DNA from: Myxococcus xanthus | Lineage (GTDB): Bacteria > Myxococcota > Myxococcia > Myxococcales > Myxococcaceae | NCBI RefSeq assembly: GCF_900106535.1 | Contig: NZ_FNOH01000002.1 | Location: forward strand, 620,001 to 684,000 | Reading direction: 5' to 3' | DNA length: 64,000 bases | In this document: in pieces, positions 47,585 to 59,267 of the stretch | Numbering within the stretch: position 1 is the first letter of the stretch | Layout: the number at the start of each line of letters is the position of its first letter | Translations under genes and position numbers: made by a program | Notes under the pieces: model-generated | Database searches by the model: none | What the model saw: only the letters and a program-made list of their open reading frames with translations | What the model was told of the DNA's origin: nothing

Positions 47585-48421
47585 ATGGGTGACGCGTCCC
47601 TGCGCGATGTGCTGGTGGTGGGGAGCTACTGCCACGACCTGCTCCGGCATGGCCCCGGGCGGGAAACACATGCGCTCGGCGGGTCGGCGGCGTACATCGC
47701 GTCCGTCCTGGATGCGATGGGGCTGGAGTACGCGGTGGCCGCGGTGGCCGGCGAGGACTTCCGTTACGCGGACCAGGTCCGGCATCCGCCGCGCATCGTT
47801 CCGGGAACGCGCACCACGCAGTTCATCGCGGACTTCGAGGGAGAGGCACGGACGCTTCGCGTCAGCGCGAAGGCGGAGCCGATTCGCCCTGCGGACATCA
47901 CCGTGGACGCACGCGTGGCACTGGCGTGCGGGGTGGCGGGTGAGGTGCTGCCGGAGACGCTGCTCCATGTCTCTGAGCGGGCGCGGCATGTGCTGGCGGA
48001 TGCACAGGGGTTGATTCGGGCGCTCGATGATGACGGACGGGTGCTCAATCTCCGCCTGGAGGACACGCCTTTCGCGGGGCTGCTGGAGCGGCTTCGGGTG
48101 CTGAAGGCCAGCGAGGAAGAAGCCCGGGCAATGGACATCGAGCGGGTACGTCAGCGGACGTGCCTGGTGGTGACGCGTGGGGCGCGGGGCTGCACGGTGT
48201 TCACGGCGGATGCGCGCATCGACGTGCCCACGGTTGCGGTGGAGGAAGTGGATGCCACGGGCGCGGGGGACTGCTTCATCGCGGGCTTCACGCTGGGGTT
48301 GCTGCGAGGACTGCCGTTCGAACGCTGCGCCGCGCTGGCGAACTGGTTTGGCGCGCAGGCGGTGACGCAGGTGGGTGTGCCGAAGCTGGATGTCAGCCGG
48401 CTTCCAACGGAACTGCGATAA
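47585..48421 (+). CDS. PfkB-family sugar/nucleoside kinase, 278 aa
   Basis: The N-terminal GGSAAYIAS strand and the C-terminal signature DATGAGDCFIAGF, with Asp as the catalytic base and GAGD anion hole, place it in the PfkB/ribokinase family. It phosphorylates a sugar or nucleoside with ATP; the substrate is not clear. It starts 10 bp after the SnoaL-like stop, so they are probably co-transcribed. Confidence 0.85.
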   Translation: MGDASLRDVLVVGSYCHDLLRHGPGRETHALGGSAAYIASVLDAMGLEYAVAAVAGEDFRYADQVRHPPRIVPGTRTTQFIADFEGEARTLRVSAKAEPIRPADITVDARVALACGVAGEVLPETLLHVSERARHVLADAQGLIRALDDDGRVLNLRLEDTPFAGLLERLRVLKASEEEARAMDIERVRQRTCLVVTRGARGCTVFTADARIDVPTVAVEEVDATGAGDCFIAGFTLGLLRGLPFERCAALANWFGAQAVTQVGVPKLDVSRLPTELR

Positions 48422-48431
48422 GCAGCATTCA

Positions 48432-48845
48432 ATGAAAAGCCAGAACACTGTTACGCCCTTGGGATGTGTGCTCGTAAGCCTTGCCCTGGGATGTTCCAGT
48501 GGCGCGCACTCCACCGGGAGAAGAGGCGAACCGTACGCACTTGCTTCCTGCTCCGATTCCGTATCGTGCTGCCTTCAGCGATTCCCCGGCATGCCCGAAG
48601 CATGTGGACTTTCCGCTGCCGAGGCCGCTGTGCTCATGACCGGCGCCCAAGCAGTAACGAACACCGCATCGGTCGAGTGGGATGACTCACATAATGCAGC
48701 TCTCCCCGAGTGGAAGCGAACGTGCATTCGTGCCTATGGCGACTGCAAACAGGATGGCTGGAAGGGCCACTGTTACTCCTGCTTTCAACTGTGCGAGGGC
48801 CAACAGGAATGGCCCGGCGACAAATGCTATCCCGTGGGAAAATAG
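48432..48845 (+). CDS. Cys-rich lipoprotein, DUF2380/TIGR02269-like, 137 aa
   Basis: The lipobox ALGC gives a lipidated Cys near residue 21. The C-terminal half holds a conserved Cys/Trp pattern (EWKRTCIRAYGDCKQDGW, then CYSCFQLCEGQQEW) seen in myxobacterial paralogous lipoproteins; I believe this is the DUF2380/TIGR02269 type but could not check. GC content is visibly lower than the neighbours, hinting at transfer. ATG 48432 is preferred to the earlier in-frame Met, which overlaps the kinase gene. The DUSAM gene follows 3 bp later. Confidence 0.65.
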   Translation: MKSQNTVTPLGCVLVSLALGCSSGAHSTGRRGEPYALASCSDSVSCCLQRFPGMPEACGLSAAEAAVLMTGAQAVTNTASVEWDDSHNAALPEWKRTCIRAYGDCKQDGWKGHCYSCFQLCEGQQEWPGDKCYPVGK

Positions 48846-48848
48846 CGC

Positions 48849-49229
48849 ATGGCTGAAGAACTCGACTGGGACCCGATTCGCGCCCTTGCGCGCCGAGTGC
48901 TGCGCAATGGAGAGCCCCTGATGCTCACCATCGAAGTGCGGGAACTCCTGGCGCGAACTGCTCGTGAAGTGGGCCTCAGTCAAGCCGATGCGACTTCGGC
49001 TCTTGCGTCGGACACGAGCGCCCTGGAACTCCTCCGAGAGTGCTCGCGTCGCATCAGCGAAGGGTCCAGCCGGATGGTGAATGCACTTCACCGGATGTAC
49101 CAGCACAAGCGCGCGGGTGACCTCGACAGTGCCCGCCAGGAAATGCGGGACGTGTTGGCCGCCGAGGAGGTGCCGCACTACCGCGCCGTTGCGCAGGGCC
49201 AACTCAACCTGCTGGATGATGAGCCTTGA
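48849..49229 (+). CDS. DUSAM-domain (DUF2379) protein, 126 aa
   Basis: The whole length matches the DUSAM/DUF2379 pattern of myxobacterial proteins (GEPLMLTIEVRELLARTARE, then DSARQEMRDVLAAEEVPHYR at the end). It is soluble, helical and lacks a signal peptide. It lies 3 bp downstream of the lipoprotein gene, a layout typical of paired genes that act together. Function is not established; a toxin/immunity relation is one possibility. Confidence 0.8.
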   Translation: MAEELDWDPIRALARRVLRNGEPLMLTIEVRELLARTAREVGLSQADATSALASDTSALELLRECSRRISEGSSRMVNALHRMYQHKRAGDLDSARQEMRDVLAAEEVPHYRAVAQGQLNLLDDEP

Positions 49230-49235
49230 ATGACA

Positions 49236-49265
49236 ACGGGGACGCGACTTCCGCCGCGTCCCCGT
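49236..49265. terminator. bidirectional hairpin between DUSAM gene and gyrA
   Basis: ACGGGGACGCG (49236-49246) and CGCGTCCCCGT (49255-49265) form a perfect 11-bp stem. It sits between two converging stop codons (49229 and 49297). No T-run flanks it. Confidence 0.6.
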
Positions 49266-49296
49266 CAGTCAGCCTTCCGGCGATTCAACGAGCAAC

Positions 49297-52125
<2,829 letters not shown>

Positions 52126-52225
52126 GAGCTCTGGAAGTCTGCGGAGGGGCCCGCGAATGGGGGCCGCCATCCAGTGAGTGAGCGTTCGTAACCCCTGGAT
52201 TTCCCAGCGTCAACAGAGGAAACAA

Positions 52226-52239
52226 GGGGCTCTCGCCCC
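52226..52239 (-). terminator. GAGA-tetraloop hairpin upstream of gyrA
   Basis: GGGGC and GCCCC close a GAGA loop on the minus strand, followed by TTGTTTCC. It lies 55 bases past the TPR gene stop and about 100 bases before the gyrA ATG, so it may end the first transcript or attenuate the second. Confidence 0.4.
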
Positions 52240-52293
52240 GAACGGCGGGATGCCTGGAAGGGGCTCTTTTTTGAACGCTTGAGCGAGCCTTTT

Positions 52294-53073
52294 TCAGCCC
52301 TGCGGACGCAGGGGAGCAGCCAGGCGCTCCGCTTCGGCTCCCACCGGTCCTTCCGGGTCCCGTTTCTTTGCTTTTTCGAACGCGGCCAGGGCCCCTTCCC
52401 GGTCGCCCTTCAGCTTCAAGGCCACGCCCACGTTGAGGTGCGCGGAGGGAAAGTCACGGTCCATGGCCACGGCTTCCCGGAAGAGCACCAGCGCCTGGTC
52501 CACGTCGCCCGACAGCAAGGCCTCCTTGCCGGCCTGGACGCGCTTCTCCGCGTCATTCACGAGCTCCACCTGGAACACGCTGCCGCCCACCACGTTGGCG
52601 ACAAGCACGCGCAGGATGCCGCCCCAGTAGAACGTGAGCCCCTCCGCGGCCACCACGGCGGCCAGCGGCAGGTCCGGAAGCAGTTGCTTGCCCCGGAACT
52701 TGAAGCGCACCCGCGTGTAGCGGCCCTTGTTGGCCCAGTGGACCATCTCCCCCTGGAGCTTGCGCAGCCCTTCTTCCATGCGCTTGGGGTCGATTTCGAA
52801 GGGCAACACGCGGCCCGCGGTCTCACCGGACGGGAGTGCCTTGGGGCCCGGGCGTCCAGGGGTGGGCTCGTCGGCGAGGATGGGCTCAGCTTCCAGCACG
52901 GGGGGCCGAGGAACTTTGACGGCGGGCTCAAACACCGGCGCGCTGGCGCGACGGGGCGCGGCGCTCGTCCTCAAGGCGGCCTTCTTCGGGGCAGCGGCCT
53001 TCTTCGCCTTCGCCTTCGACGCGGCGGGCTTCTTCGCCTTCGACGGACGCTTCTGGGAAGTGCTCTTGGCCAT
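52294..53073 (-). CDS. TPR protein with Lys/Ala-rich N-terminus, 259 aa
   Basis: An N-terminal Lys/Ala/Pro-rich stretch (KKPAASKAKAKKAAAPKKAA), like a histone H1 tail, is followed by a beta domain (RVRFKFRGKQLLPDLPL) and one or two TPR repeats at the end (AHLNVGVALKLKGDREGALA). It is probably a DNA- or RNA-associated scaffold; no catalytic motif is present. ATG 53073 follows AAGGTG; the GTG two codons upstream is also possible. Confidence 0.6.
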   Translation of the reverse strand: MAKSTSQKRPSKAKKPAASKAKAKKAAAPKKAALRTSAAPRRASAPVFEPAVKVPRPPVLEAEPILADEPTPGRPGPKALPSGETAGRVLPFEIDPKRMEEGLRKLQGEMVHWANKGRYTRVRFKFRGKQLLPDLPLAAVVAAEGLTFYWGGILRVLVANVVGGSVFQVELVNDAEKRVQAGKEALLSGDVDQALVLFREAVAMDRDFPSAHLNVGVALKLKGDREGALAAFEKAKKRDPEGPVGAEAERLAAPLRPQG

Positions 53074-53240
53074 GGACACACCTTAAACGAGCCACGGCGA
53101 CAACGCTTGCATGGTGCCGCCCGATGGTGGGCTTCGCACGGTTCTTCGCACGCACGCCACACGACTTCACGCCGCGCGCGTCCCTTCCCACCGGGCGCGA
53201 GGGGATGATGGCGTTCCTTCCCGAAAGGACTGCTCCCCGC

Positions 53241-54581
53241 ATGACTCGCGTCCGGCACGCCCTGCTCTCCGCCCTGCTCCTCGCCACCCCCATCGCCAGC
53301 GCCGCGCCCGCCGACCCCATCGCGTCCCAGGACGACTGGCCCCGCCTCCGCAAGGAGCGCATCCAGAAACTGCTGCCCCAGGCCATGGCCCGCGCCAACG
53401 TGGACGCGTGGGTGGTCATCTGCCGGGAGAACGACAACGACCCGCTGGCCATCCACGTCGGGTGTGAGAACGCCGGAGGCACCGCCGCCTTCCTGTTCCT
53501 CAAGCAGGACGCGGCCGTGCGCGGCGTGGCCCTGTCACCGGAAGGCGAGGCCACCGCGCTCCGCGACGTGGCGCCGCTCGATGAGGTGGTGCCGCTGCCG
53601 CGCGGAACGAATCTCTACGCGCAGCTGGCCTCGCGGCTGGCGGCGGCGAAGCCGAAGCGCATCGCCGTCAATTCGTCCACGTCGGTGGCGGTGGCCGATG
53701 GCCTGTCCGCCACGCAGCGCGCCGCGCTGGAGAAGGCCCTGACGCCCGCGTTGCGCAAGAAGTTGGTGTCCTCCGAGGACCTCGTCTCCGAGTGGCTCTC
53801 CGTGAAGCTGCCCGAGGAGGTGGACATCCTCCGCAAGGCCGCCGCGCTGACGTCCCAGATGGAGATAGAGGCCTACCGCGCGGTAGTGCCGGGCAAGACG
53901 CGCGACGTGGATGTGGCCCGCTTCCTCCGCCAGCGCATGGCGGAACTGGGCGTGGGCGACGCCTGGGCGCCGGACCAGAACCCCAACGTCCAGAGCGGCC
54001 CCACGCGCGGGCACTCCCACGCCACCGAGCGCGTCATCCAGCCGGGTGACTTCATCCAGACGGACTTCGGCATCCGCGTGGGCGGCATGTGGGTGACGGA
54101 CATCCAGCGCTTCGCCTACGTGCTGGCGCCGGGCGAGACGCAGCCGCCCAAGGAGGCCCTGGAGAAGTGGGAGAAGGGCAAGAAAGGCAGCCGGATTGCA
54201 TTGGCCACCCTGAAACCCGGCGTGCGCGGCTGGGACGTGGACAAGGCCCAGCGCGACTGGATGCGGGAAGCCGGCTCCGCGCCCGTCATGTGGGGAACGG
54301 GGCACCCGGTGGGCTACTGGGCGCATGACGTGGGCCCGGCGCTCTCCGGCGCGCAGCAGGGCAAGCCCGCGGCGGGACAGGCGGCGCGCATCGTCCGGCC
54401 CGGGCAGGTCTTCGCCTTCGACGGGTTCTTCGCGTGGCCGGACGGCGGCGAGGGCGAGCAGCGCATCATCGCCGTGGAGGAGATGGCCGTCGTCACCGAA
54501 ACGGGTGCGGAATACCTCATCCCACCCCAGGAAGATTTGGTGCTCATCCCCTCCCCGGGTCCTTCCCGCCCCGTGCCGTGA
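53241..54581 (+). CDS. M24-family metallopeptidase-like protein, 446 aa
   Basis: A signal peptide (LLSALLLATPIASA) is followed by an N-terminal creatinase-like domain and a pita-bread fold. Metal ligands are Asp275 (TDFG), Asp287 (TDIQR), His355 (GTGHPVG) and Glu413/414 (AVEEMAV). The fourth Glu expected in the TIEPG position is replaced by Asp394 (FAFDGFF). Activity may be altered. Such proteins resemble aminopeptidase P/prolidase. ATG 53241 is preferred for the signal; 53205 is also in frame. Confidence 0.8.
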   Translation: MTRVRHALLSALLLATPIASAAPADPIASQDDWPRLRKERIQKLLPQAMARANVDAWVVICRENDNDPLAIHVGCENAGGTAAFLFLKQDAAVRGVALSPEGEATALRDVAPLDEVVPLPRGTNLYAQLASRLAAAKPKRIAVNSSTSVAVADGLSATQRAALEKALTPALRKKLVSSEDLVSEWLSVKLPEEVDILRKAAALTSQMEIEAYRAVVPGKTRDVDVARFLRQRMAELGVGDAWAPDQNPNVQSGPTRGHSHATERVIQPGDFIQTDFGIRVGGMWVTDIQRFAYVLAPGETQPPKEALEKWEKGKKGSRIALATLKPGVRGWDVDKAQRDWMREAGSAPVMWGTGHPVGYWAHDVGPALSGAQQGKPAAGQAARIVRPGQVFAFDGFFAWPDGGEGEQRIIAVEEMAVVTETGAEYLIPPQEDLVLIPSPGPSRPVP

Positions 54582-54654
54582 GACATGTCTCGCGTGACAA
54601 TCTCGTGGGAGAAGCTTGAGTAGGATGCGCTGAACCGCTCGCGGAGAGGGCCCG

Positions 54655-55020
54655 ATGCAGAACGTGCTGGTGATTGACGACGACGCCTTCGTGCTCTCGG
54701 TGGTGAGGGACATCCTCCAGAGCGCGGGCTACGGGGTCGTGGCGGTGCAGTCACCCGCGGAGGCGTTCAACCTGGACCTGTCCAGCGTCTCCGCCATCCT
54801 CTGCGACTACAACATGCCGGACATGAACGGCTCCGACGTGCTCACGGTGATGCGGGAGCTGAAGGACTGCCGGGTGCCGTTCATCTTCCTCACCGGACAC
54901 GAGGAGCTGGATGACCTCGTGTCCGTGGCCATCCGCTACGGCGCGGAGCTGCTGCCCAAGCCCATCCAGCCCGTGGAGCTGGTGCGGCTGCTCGTCAAAC
55001 AGCTCGCCTCCGCGGCCTGA
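54655..55020 (+). CDS. single-domain response regulator, 121 aa
   Basis: It consists of one CheY-like receiver domain: Asp8-10 acidic pocket, phospho-acceptor Asp51 in LCDYNMP, Thr80 and Lys102 (PKPIQP). No output domain is present, so it works by protein contact or as a phosphate sink. No kinase gene is next to it, and its partner is unknown. The ATG at 54655 has a GAGAGGG ribosome-like sequence upstream. Confidence 0.9.
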   Translation: MQNVLVIDDDAFVLSVVRDILQSAGYGVVAVQSPAEAFNLDLSSVSAILCDYNMPDMNGSDVLTVMRELKDCRVPFIFLTGHEELDDLVSVAIRYGAELLPKPIQPVELVRLLVKQLASAA

Positions 55021-55178
55021 GCGCGATGTGTCCACGCGCTGCGCCACAGATGACAATGGCTGCCCGGGTGCACCCAAGCCCCCTCGCTCGCTCCGCCTTG
55101 ATTGGATGAGAGAGAAAGACAAATGGTGACCGCATACCCTCACTCAGGGTAAAAATAGGATATCGGGAAAGGACTGCC

Positions 55179-55466
55179 ATGAAAGAGCCGTTTTGGACCC
55201 TGTACCTCACCCTGACAGTGCACGGACACCCTCCGGACATCTGGTACTACAACGTCAAGTTGCGGAACGAGGCCATCTACATCGGGACAAACGAGCACCA
55301 CATCACGGTGCTGGCGAACCATGGCGGATGGCACGTCACCATCAACCAAAGCCATGACGGTCAGGTCGCGGGCGGGTTCGACGACCTCGTGAACCTGCGA
55401 TGGGATGTCACACCGGAGATAGGTCGCGCGCTTGAGTGGATCCGACACCACCGCGTGAACATGTAG
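55179..55466 (+). CDS. small orphan protein, 95 aa
   Basis: It is aromatic- and His-rich (WYYNVKLRNEAIYIG, ITVLANHGGWHVTI) with a beta-strand pattern and no signal or membrane segment. GC content is clearly lower than average, hinting at recent transfer. AAAGGA precedes the ATG. A short inverted repeat (ACCCT/AGGGT) and AAAAATA lie just upstream. No family recognised. Confidence 0.5.
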   Translation: MKEPFWTLYLTLTVHGHPPDIWYYNVKLRNEAIYIGTNEHHITVLANHGGWHVTINQSHDGQVAGGFDDLVNLRWDVTPEIGRALEWIRHHRVNM

Positions 55467-55581
55467 AGCCCCGGCACTCGACGCGCTCTCGGTTCGCAGC
55501 CCTGACCGAACACCTGCTGAGCGCAAGGAGCGCCATGGCCTTCGCGGCTGGCGGCGGAGCCCTCCAGCGGCGGGCCTGCGC

Positions 55582-56394
55582 TCAACCGAGCACGGCCACC
55601 AACTGGCGGCACTGGGCCAGCAACTCACCCTCCTGGGTCCACAGCTGCTGGAAGTCCTCGGAGTAGCCCTCCGCCGCCTGCCGTGAGCGCCCCGTGCGCA
55701 GGAAGTGGGCGTCCTCGCGCAGGCCCGGGCGCGGCAGGTCGTGGAAGAAGTGCACGGTGAAGTCCACGCTGGCCGCCGCGTGGAAACCATCCACGCGCGA
55801 GAGCACCGACGGCGGATAGGCGTCCATCAACCCCACGCACAGCGGCGCGTCCAGCACCATGGGCTCACGCGGGCGAAGCCAACCGCCCGTCTCCGCCACG
55901 TCCGCGCCGGAGTACGGCGCCGAGCCCACGCAGAAGCGGTACTCGAAGAAGCTGCAGAAGGTGGGCATGGGCACGTCGTCCGGCACCACGGGGACGTCTT
56001 CCGGCGGCGGCACCACCGGGCGCTTCACGTCGAAGTACTCCGTCGCGCCGCCGCGCGAGGTGCCGAACGTGGCGGTGGCCACGCACAGCACACCCGCGGC
56101 GCTCTCGATGCGCGCCGTCGCGTGCGTGACGAGCCGCCCCGTCCGTTCGATGCGCGTCTGGATTTCCGCCTCCCCCTCCACCGCGGGCGCGCAGAAGTGC
56201 ACGGTGAGCGTGCGCACGGGACGGCCCGGCTGCTGGGCCTGCGCCAGGGTGTGCTCCAACGCGCGCAGCGTCGACCCCGCGACGATGCCGCCATAGGCGC
56301 CCTTGCCCTGGTACCAGGGCGCGGTGAAGCGGATGCCGTAGCGGTTGGGAGAGAGTGGCTCGGGGGTGGTGGCAGCGAGGAAGGCAGCGGTCAT
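55582..56394 (-). CDS. acyl-CoA thioesterase-like (double hotdog) protein, 270 aa
   Basis: The first hotdog repeat has KGAYGGIVAGSTLRALEHTL and VRTLTVHFCAPAVEG; the second, in the C-terminal half, has GFHAAASVDFTVHFFHDLP. This is the TesB-like layout that hydrolyses acyl-CoA to acid and CoA. The exact substrate is not predictable. The ATG at 56394 is the first in frame. It is transcribed toward the small orphan gene with no terminator seen. Confidence 0.75.
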   Translation of the reverse strand: MTAAFLAATTPEPLSPNRYGIRFTAPWYQGKGAYGGIVAGSTLRALEHTLAQAQQPGRPVRTLTVHFCAPAVEGEAEIQTRIERTGRLVTHATARIESAAGVLCVATATFGTSRGGATEYFDVKRPVVPPPEDVPVVPDDVPMPTFCSFFEYRFCVGSAPYSGADVAETGGWLRPREPMVLDAPLCVGLMDAYPPSVLSRVDGFHAAASVDFTVHFFHDLPRPGLREDAHFLRTGRSRQAAEGYSEDFQQLWTQEGELLAQCRQLVAVLG

Positions 56395-56462
56395 GTCGCG
56401 CCGCAGCGTATCAACGCGGCCCCGGTGTGTCCGGCCCGAGTCTCTCGCGGCTCGCCGCCCCT

Positions 56463-57140
56463 TCAGGCGGACAGGCGCCAGTCGATGGGCGGACGGCCGT
56501 GGGACTCCAGCGCCTCATTCACGGCGCTGAAGGGACGGCTGCCGAAGAAGCCATTGCTGGCCGACAGCGGCGAGGGGTGTGTGCCCTCGATGACGACGTG
56601 CCGCTTCGAATCGATGAGCTTCTTCTTCTTCTGCGCGTAGCGGCCCCACAGCAGGAACACCACCGGGTCGTCCTTGGCGCTCACCGCGCGAATGACGGCG
56701 TCCGTGAAGTCCTCCCAGCCGTGCCCCGCGTGGCTGTTGGGCTTCGCCTGCCGCACCGTCAGCACCGCGTTGAGCAGCAGCACACCCTGCCGGGCCCAGG
56801 GAATCAGAGAGCCGTCCTTCGGGCGGGGCACGCCCACGTCGCTCTCCAGCTCCTTGAACATGTTAACCAGCGAGGGCGGCGGCGCCACCCCCGGCTTCAC
56901 CGAGAAGGCCAGCCCATGCGCCTGTCCCGGCCCGTGGTAGGGGTCCTGGCCCAGCAGCAACACCCGCACGTCTTCATAGGGCGTGAGCCGGAAGGCGGAG
57001 AAGAGGTCCTCCTCCGACGGAAAGACGGTGGCCTCCCGCCGCTCCGCTTCGACGAAGCGCTCCAGCTCATGGAACGACGGCGACGCCAACGCCGCGCGCA
57101 GCTCCTGCTTCCAGTCTTCCGGCAGCCCTTCCGCGAGCAC
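56463..57140 (-). CDS. ung: uracil-DNA glycosylase, family 1, 225 aa
   Basis: Catalytic motif GQDPYHG at 64-70 (Asp66 activates water) and HPSPLS at 188-193 (His188) are both intact. The start is a GTG at 57140 with GGGAGG five bases upstream, which decides it over a longer upstream frame. Length matches the family (about 225). The enzyme removes uracil from DNA and starts base-excision repair. A thioesterase gene follows on the same strand. Confidence 0.95.
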   Translation of the reverse strand: MLAEGLPEDWKQELRAALASPSFHELERFVEAERREATVFPSEEDLFSAFRLTPYEDVRVLLLGQDPYHGPGQAHGLAFSVKPGVAPPPSLVNMFKELESDVGVPRPKDGSLIPWARQGVLLLNAVLTVRQAKPNSHAGHGWEDFTDAVIRAVSAKDDPVVFLLWGRYAQKKKKLIDSKRHVVIEGTHPSPLSASNGFFGSRPFSAVNEALESHGRPPIDWRLSA

Positions 57141-57320
57141 GAACGCCTCCCTTTTCCGACGGCGGCGGCATTGAAACACCGGGCATCGGGAGCGCCCACT
57201 GCTTTTCCGCCCGGCCACGCTGGAAACCGCCGGTGGGCGGCCCCTGCCCCAGAAAGCAGCCGGACAGGCGGGGCGGGTTCTTGGGCCCTGGGGCCAGAGC
57301 GCGCTAGCCTGGGTGGCGCC

Positions 57321-59117
57321 ATGACGATGTACACCGAGTCACTCCGCGCGTTCCTCAAGCCCGTCCTGCCCTACATGGATGACGAGGCCGTGTCGGAAAT
57401 CATGATCAACGGCCCGACCGACATCTGGATTGAGCGCAAGGGCCGGCTCACGAAAGTGGATGCATCGTTCACCGACGAAGGCCTGCTCGGCGCCGCGCGC
57501 AACATGGCCCAGTTCGTCGGCCGCATGCTCAACGAAGAGCGCCCCCGCCTGGACGCGCGCCTTCCGGATGGCAGCCGCATCCACGTGGTGATTCCGCCCA
57601 TCGCGCGCAAGGGCACCACCATCTCCATCCGCAAGTTCTTCAAGGAGAAGCTGACGGTCCAATCCTTGATGAAGTTCGGGTCGCTCACGCCGCAGATGGC
57701 GCGCCTCATCGAGGCCGGCATCGCCACCAAGCTCAACATGCTGGTGGCCGGCGGCACGGGCTCCGGCAAGACGACGCTGCTCAACATCGTGTCGTCGCTC
57801 ATCCCCGACGAGGAGCGCATCCTCACCATCGAGGACTCGGCCGAGCTCCAGCTCAACCAGTCCCACGTCGTGCCCTTCGAAAGCCGGCCGCCCGACAAGT
57901 TCGGCAAGGGCGCGGTGGACATGGGCGATTTGCTCCACTCCGCGCTGCGTCTGCGCCCCGACCGCATCGTCGTCGGTGAGGTGCGCGGCGGCGAGGCCTT
58001 CCACCTCATGCAGGCCATGAACACCGGCCACGGCGGCTCGCTGGCCACCACGCACGCCAACACGCCCACGGACACGCTGCGCCGCATCGAGTCGCTGTGC
58101 CTCATGTCCGGCGTGGAGCTGCCCATGGTGGCCGTGCGCGCCCAGGTGGCCAGCGCCATCAACTTCATCATCTGCTGCGAGCGCCTCCACGACGGCAGCC
58201 GCAAGACGATTGCCCTGTCGGAGGTGCTGCCCCTCAACGAGAAGGGCGACTACCGCACCCAGGACATCTTCGTCTTCACGCCCGTCACCAAGGACGAGGA
58301 CGACCACATCCTGGGCTACCACGCGCCCACCGGCATCATCCCCAACTTCGTCAGCAAGGCGCGCGCGTACGGCTTCCACGACCTGGACGAGTCCTTCTTC
58401 GACCCGGCCACCTACGGCCTGCCGCCGCCGCCCACCTTCCACGCGGGCGAGTCGTACTCGGTGCGCTGGGCCCCGTCCCTGAAGCACCGCGAGCAGGGAA
58501 GGCCAGACCCGGACCACTTCAAGCAGGAGTGGGCCGCCTTCGAGCAGCGCCTCAAGCAGGACGCCCGCGACGCGAAGGCCGGCAAGGCCGCCGCCGCGCC
58601 GCCTCCGCCTCCCGCGCCGGCCGTGCAGGTGCAGGTGCCCGCGAGTCACCCCACCCCGCCGCCCTCGGCGCGCGCCCGGCCGCCGGAGCCTCCGCCGGCC
58701 GTGAAGCCCGCAACGCCCGTGGCCCGGCCCGCCGCCGCCACGCCGCCGCGCCCGCCGCCCGCCATGGACGACGACGCGACGCCGCCGCCCACGCGCAACC
58801 CCTTCGCGGAGGCCCCCGAGGAGACGCGCACCGCCATCCCCACCGAGGCCAAGGTCGAGGTCTCCGAGGACCTGCTCGCGGAGGATGACGGCCCCAGCAC
58901 GGTGCCCCCGCGCCGGCCGCCGCCCTTCACCCCGCCTTCGCGGGCGCCCTCGCCCAACCTGGCCACCGGCGCACGGCCAGCCCTGGGCGCGCGCCGCCCC
59001 CCGCCGTCCCGCCCCGCGCCGGAGTCCGATGAAGACGACGACAGCACCCAGGGCTCGAATGGCGGCTCCGAGAAGACCCAGATTCGCCCGGCCCCGTCGG
59101 AGCGGCCCCGGCGCTGA
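57321..59117 (+). CDS. CpaF/TadA-like secretion ATPase with Pro-rich tail, 598 aa
   Basis: The ATPase core has Walker A GGTGSGKTT (144-152), the Glu of Walker B at 220 in VVGEVRGGEA and the His box GHGGSLATTHA (237-247), typical of CpaF/TadA/VirB11 ATPases. Residues about 420-598 are a Pro/Ala/Glu-rich, low-complexity tail not found in usual CpaF (about 400-450 residues). No Tad/Flp pilus genes are in the window, so the substrate is unknown. The ATG at 57321 lies 181 bp beyond the divergent ung start. Confidence 0.85.
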   Translation: MTMYTESLRAFLKPVLPYMDDEAVSEIMINGPTDIWIERKGRLTKVDASFTDEGLLGAARNMAQFVGRMLNEERPRLDARLPDGSRIHVVIPPIARKGTTISIRKFFKEKLTVQSLMKFGSLTPQMARLIEAGIATKLNMLVAGGTGSGKTTLLNIVSSLIPDEERILTIEDSAELQLNQSHVVPFESRPPDKFGKGAVDMGDLLHSALRLRPDRIVVGEVRGGEAFHLMQAMNTGHGGSLATTHANTPTDTLRRIESLCLMSGVELPMVAVRAQVASAINFIICCERLHDGSRKTIALSEVLPLNEKGDYRTQDIFVFTPVTKDEDDHILGYHAPTGIIPNFVSKARAYGFHDLDESFFDPATYGLPPPPTFHAGESYSVRWAPSLKHREQGRPDPDHFKQEWAAFEQRLKQDARDAKAGKAAAAPPPPPAPAVQVQVPASHPTPPPSARARPPEPPPAVKPATPVARPAAATPPRPPPAMDDDATPPPTRNPFAEAPEETRTAIPTEAKVEVSEDLLAEDDGPSTVPPRRPPPFTPPSRAPSPNLATGARPALGARRPPPSRPAPESDEDDDSTQGSNGGSEKTQIRPAPSERPRR

Positions 59118-59267
59118 AGCCATGTCCCGGCCCGGCGCGTCGGAAACGACCCCGGGCCGGTGGGGCGCCCTCCCACCACACGCGCTCCGCCCCGGCGGGT
59201 TTCACCCGAAGCACGAGCGGTGATTCCCGACCTTGCGAGGAGGTCCGGTCGGGGGGAAAGTGATTGG

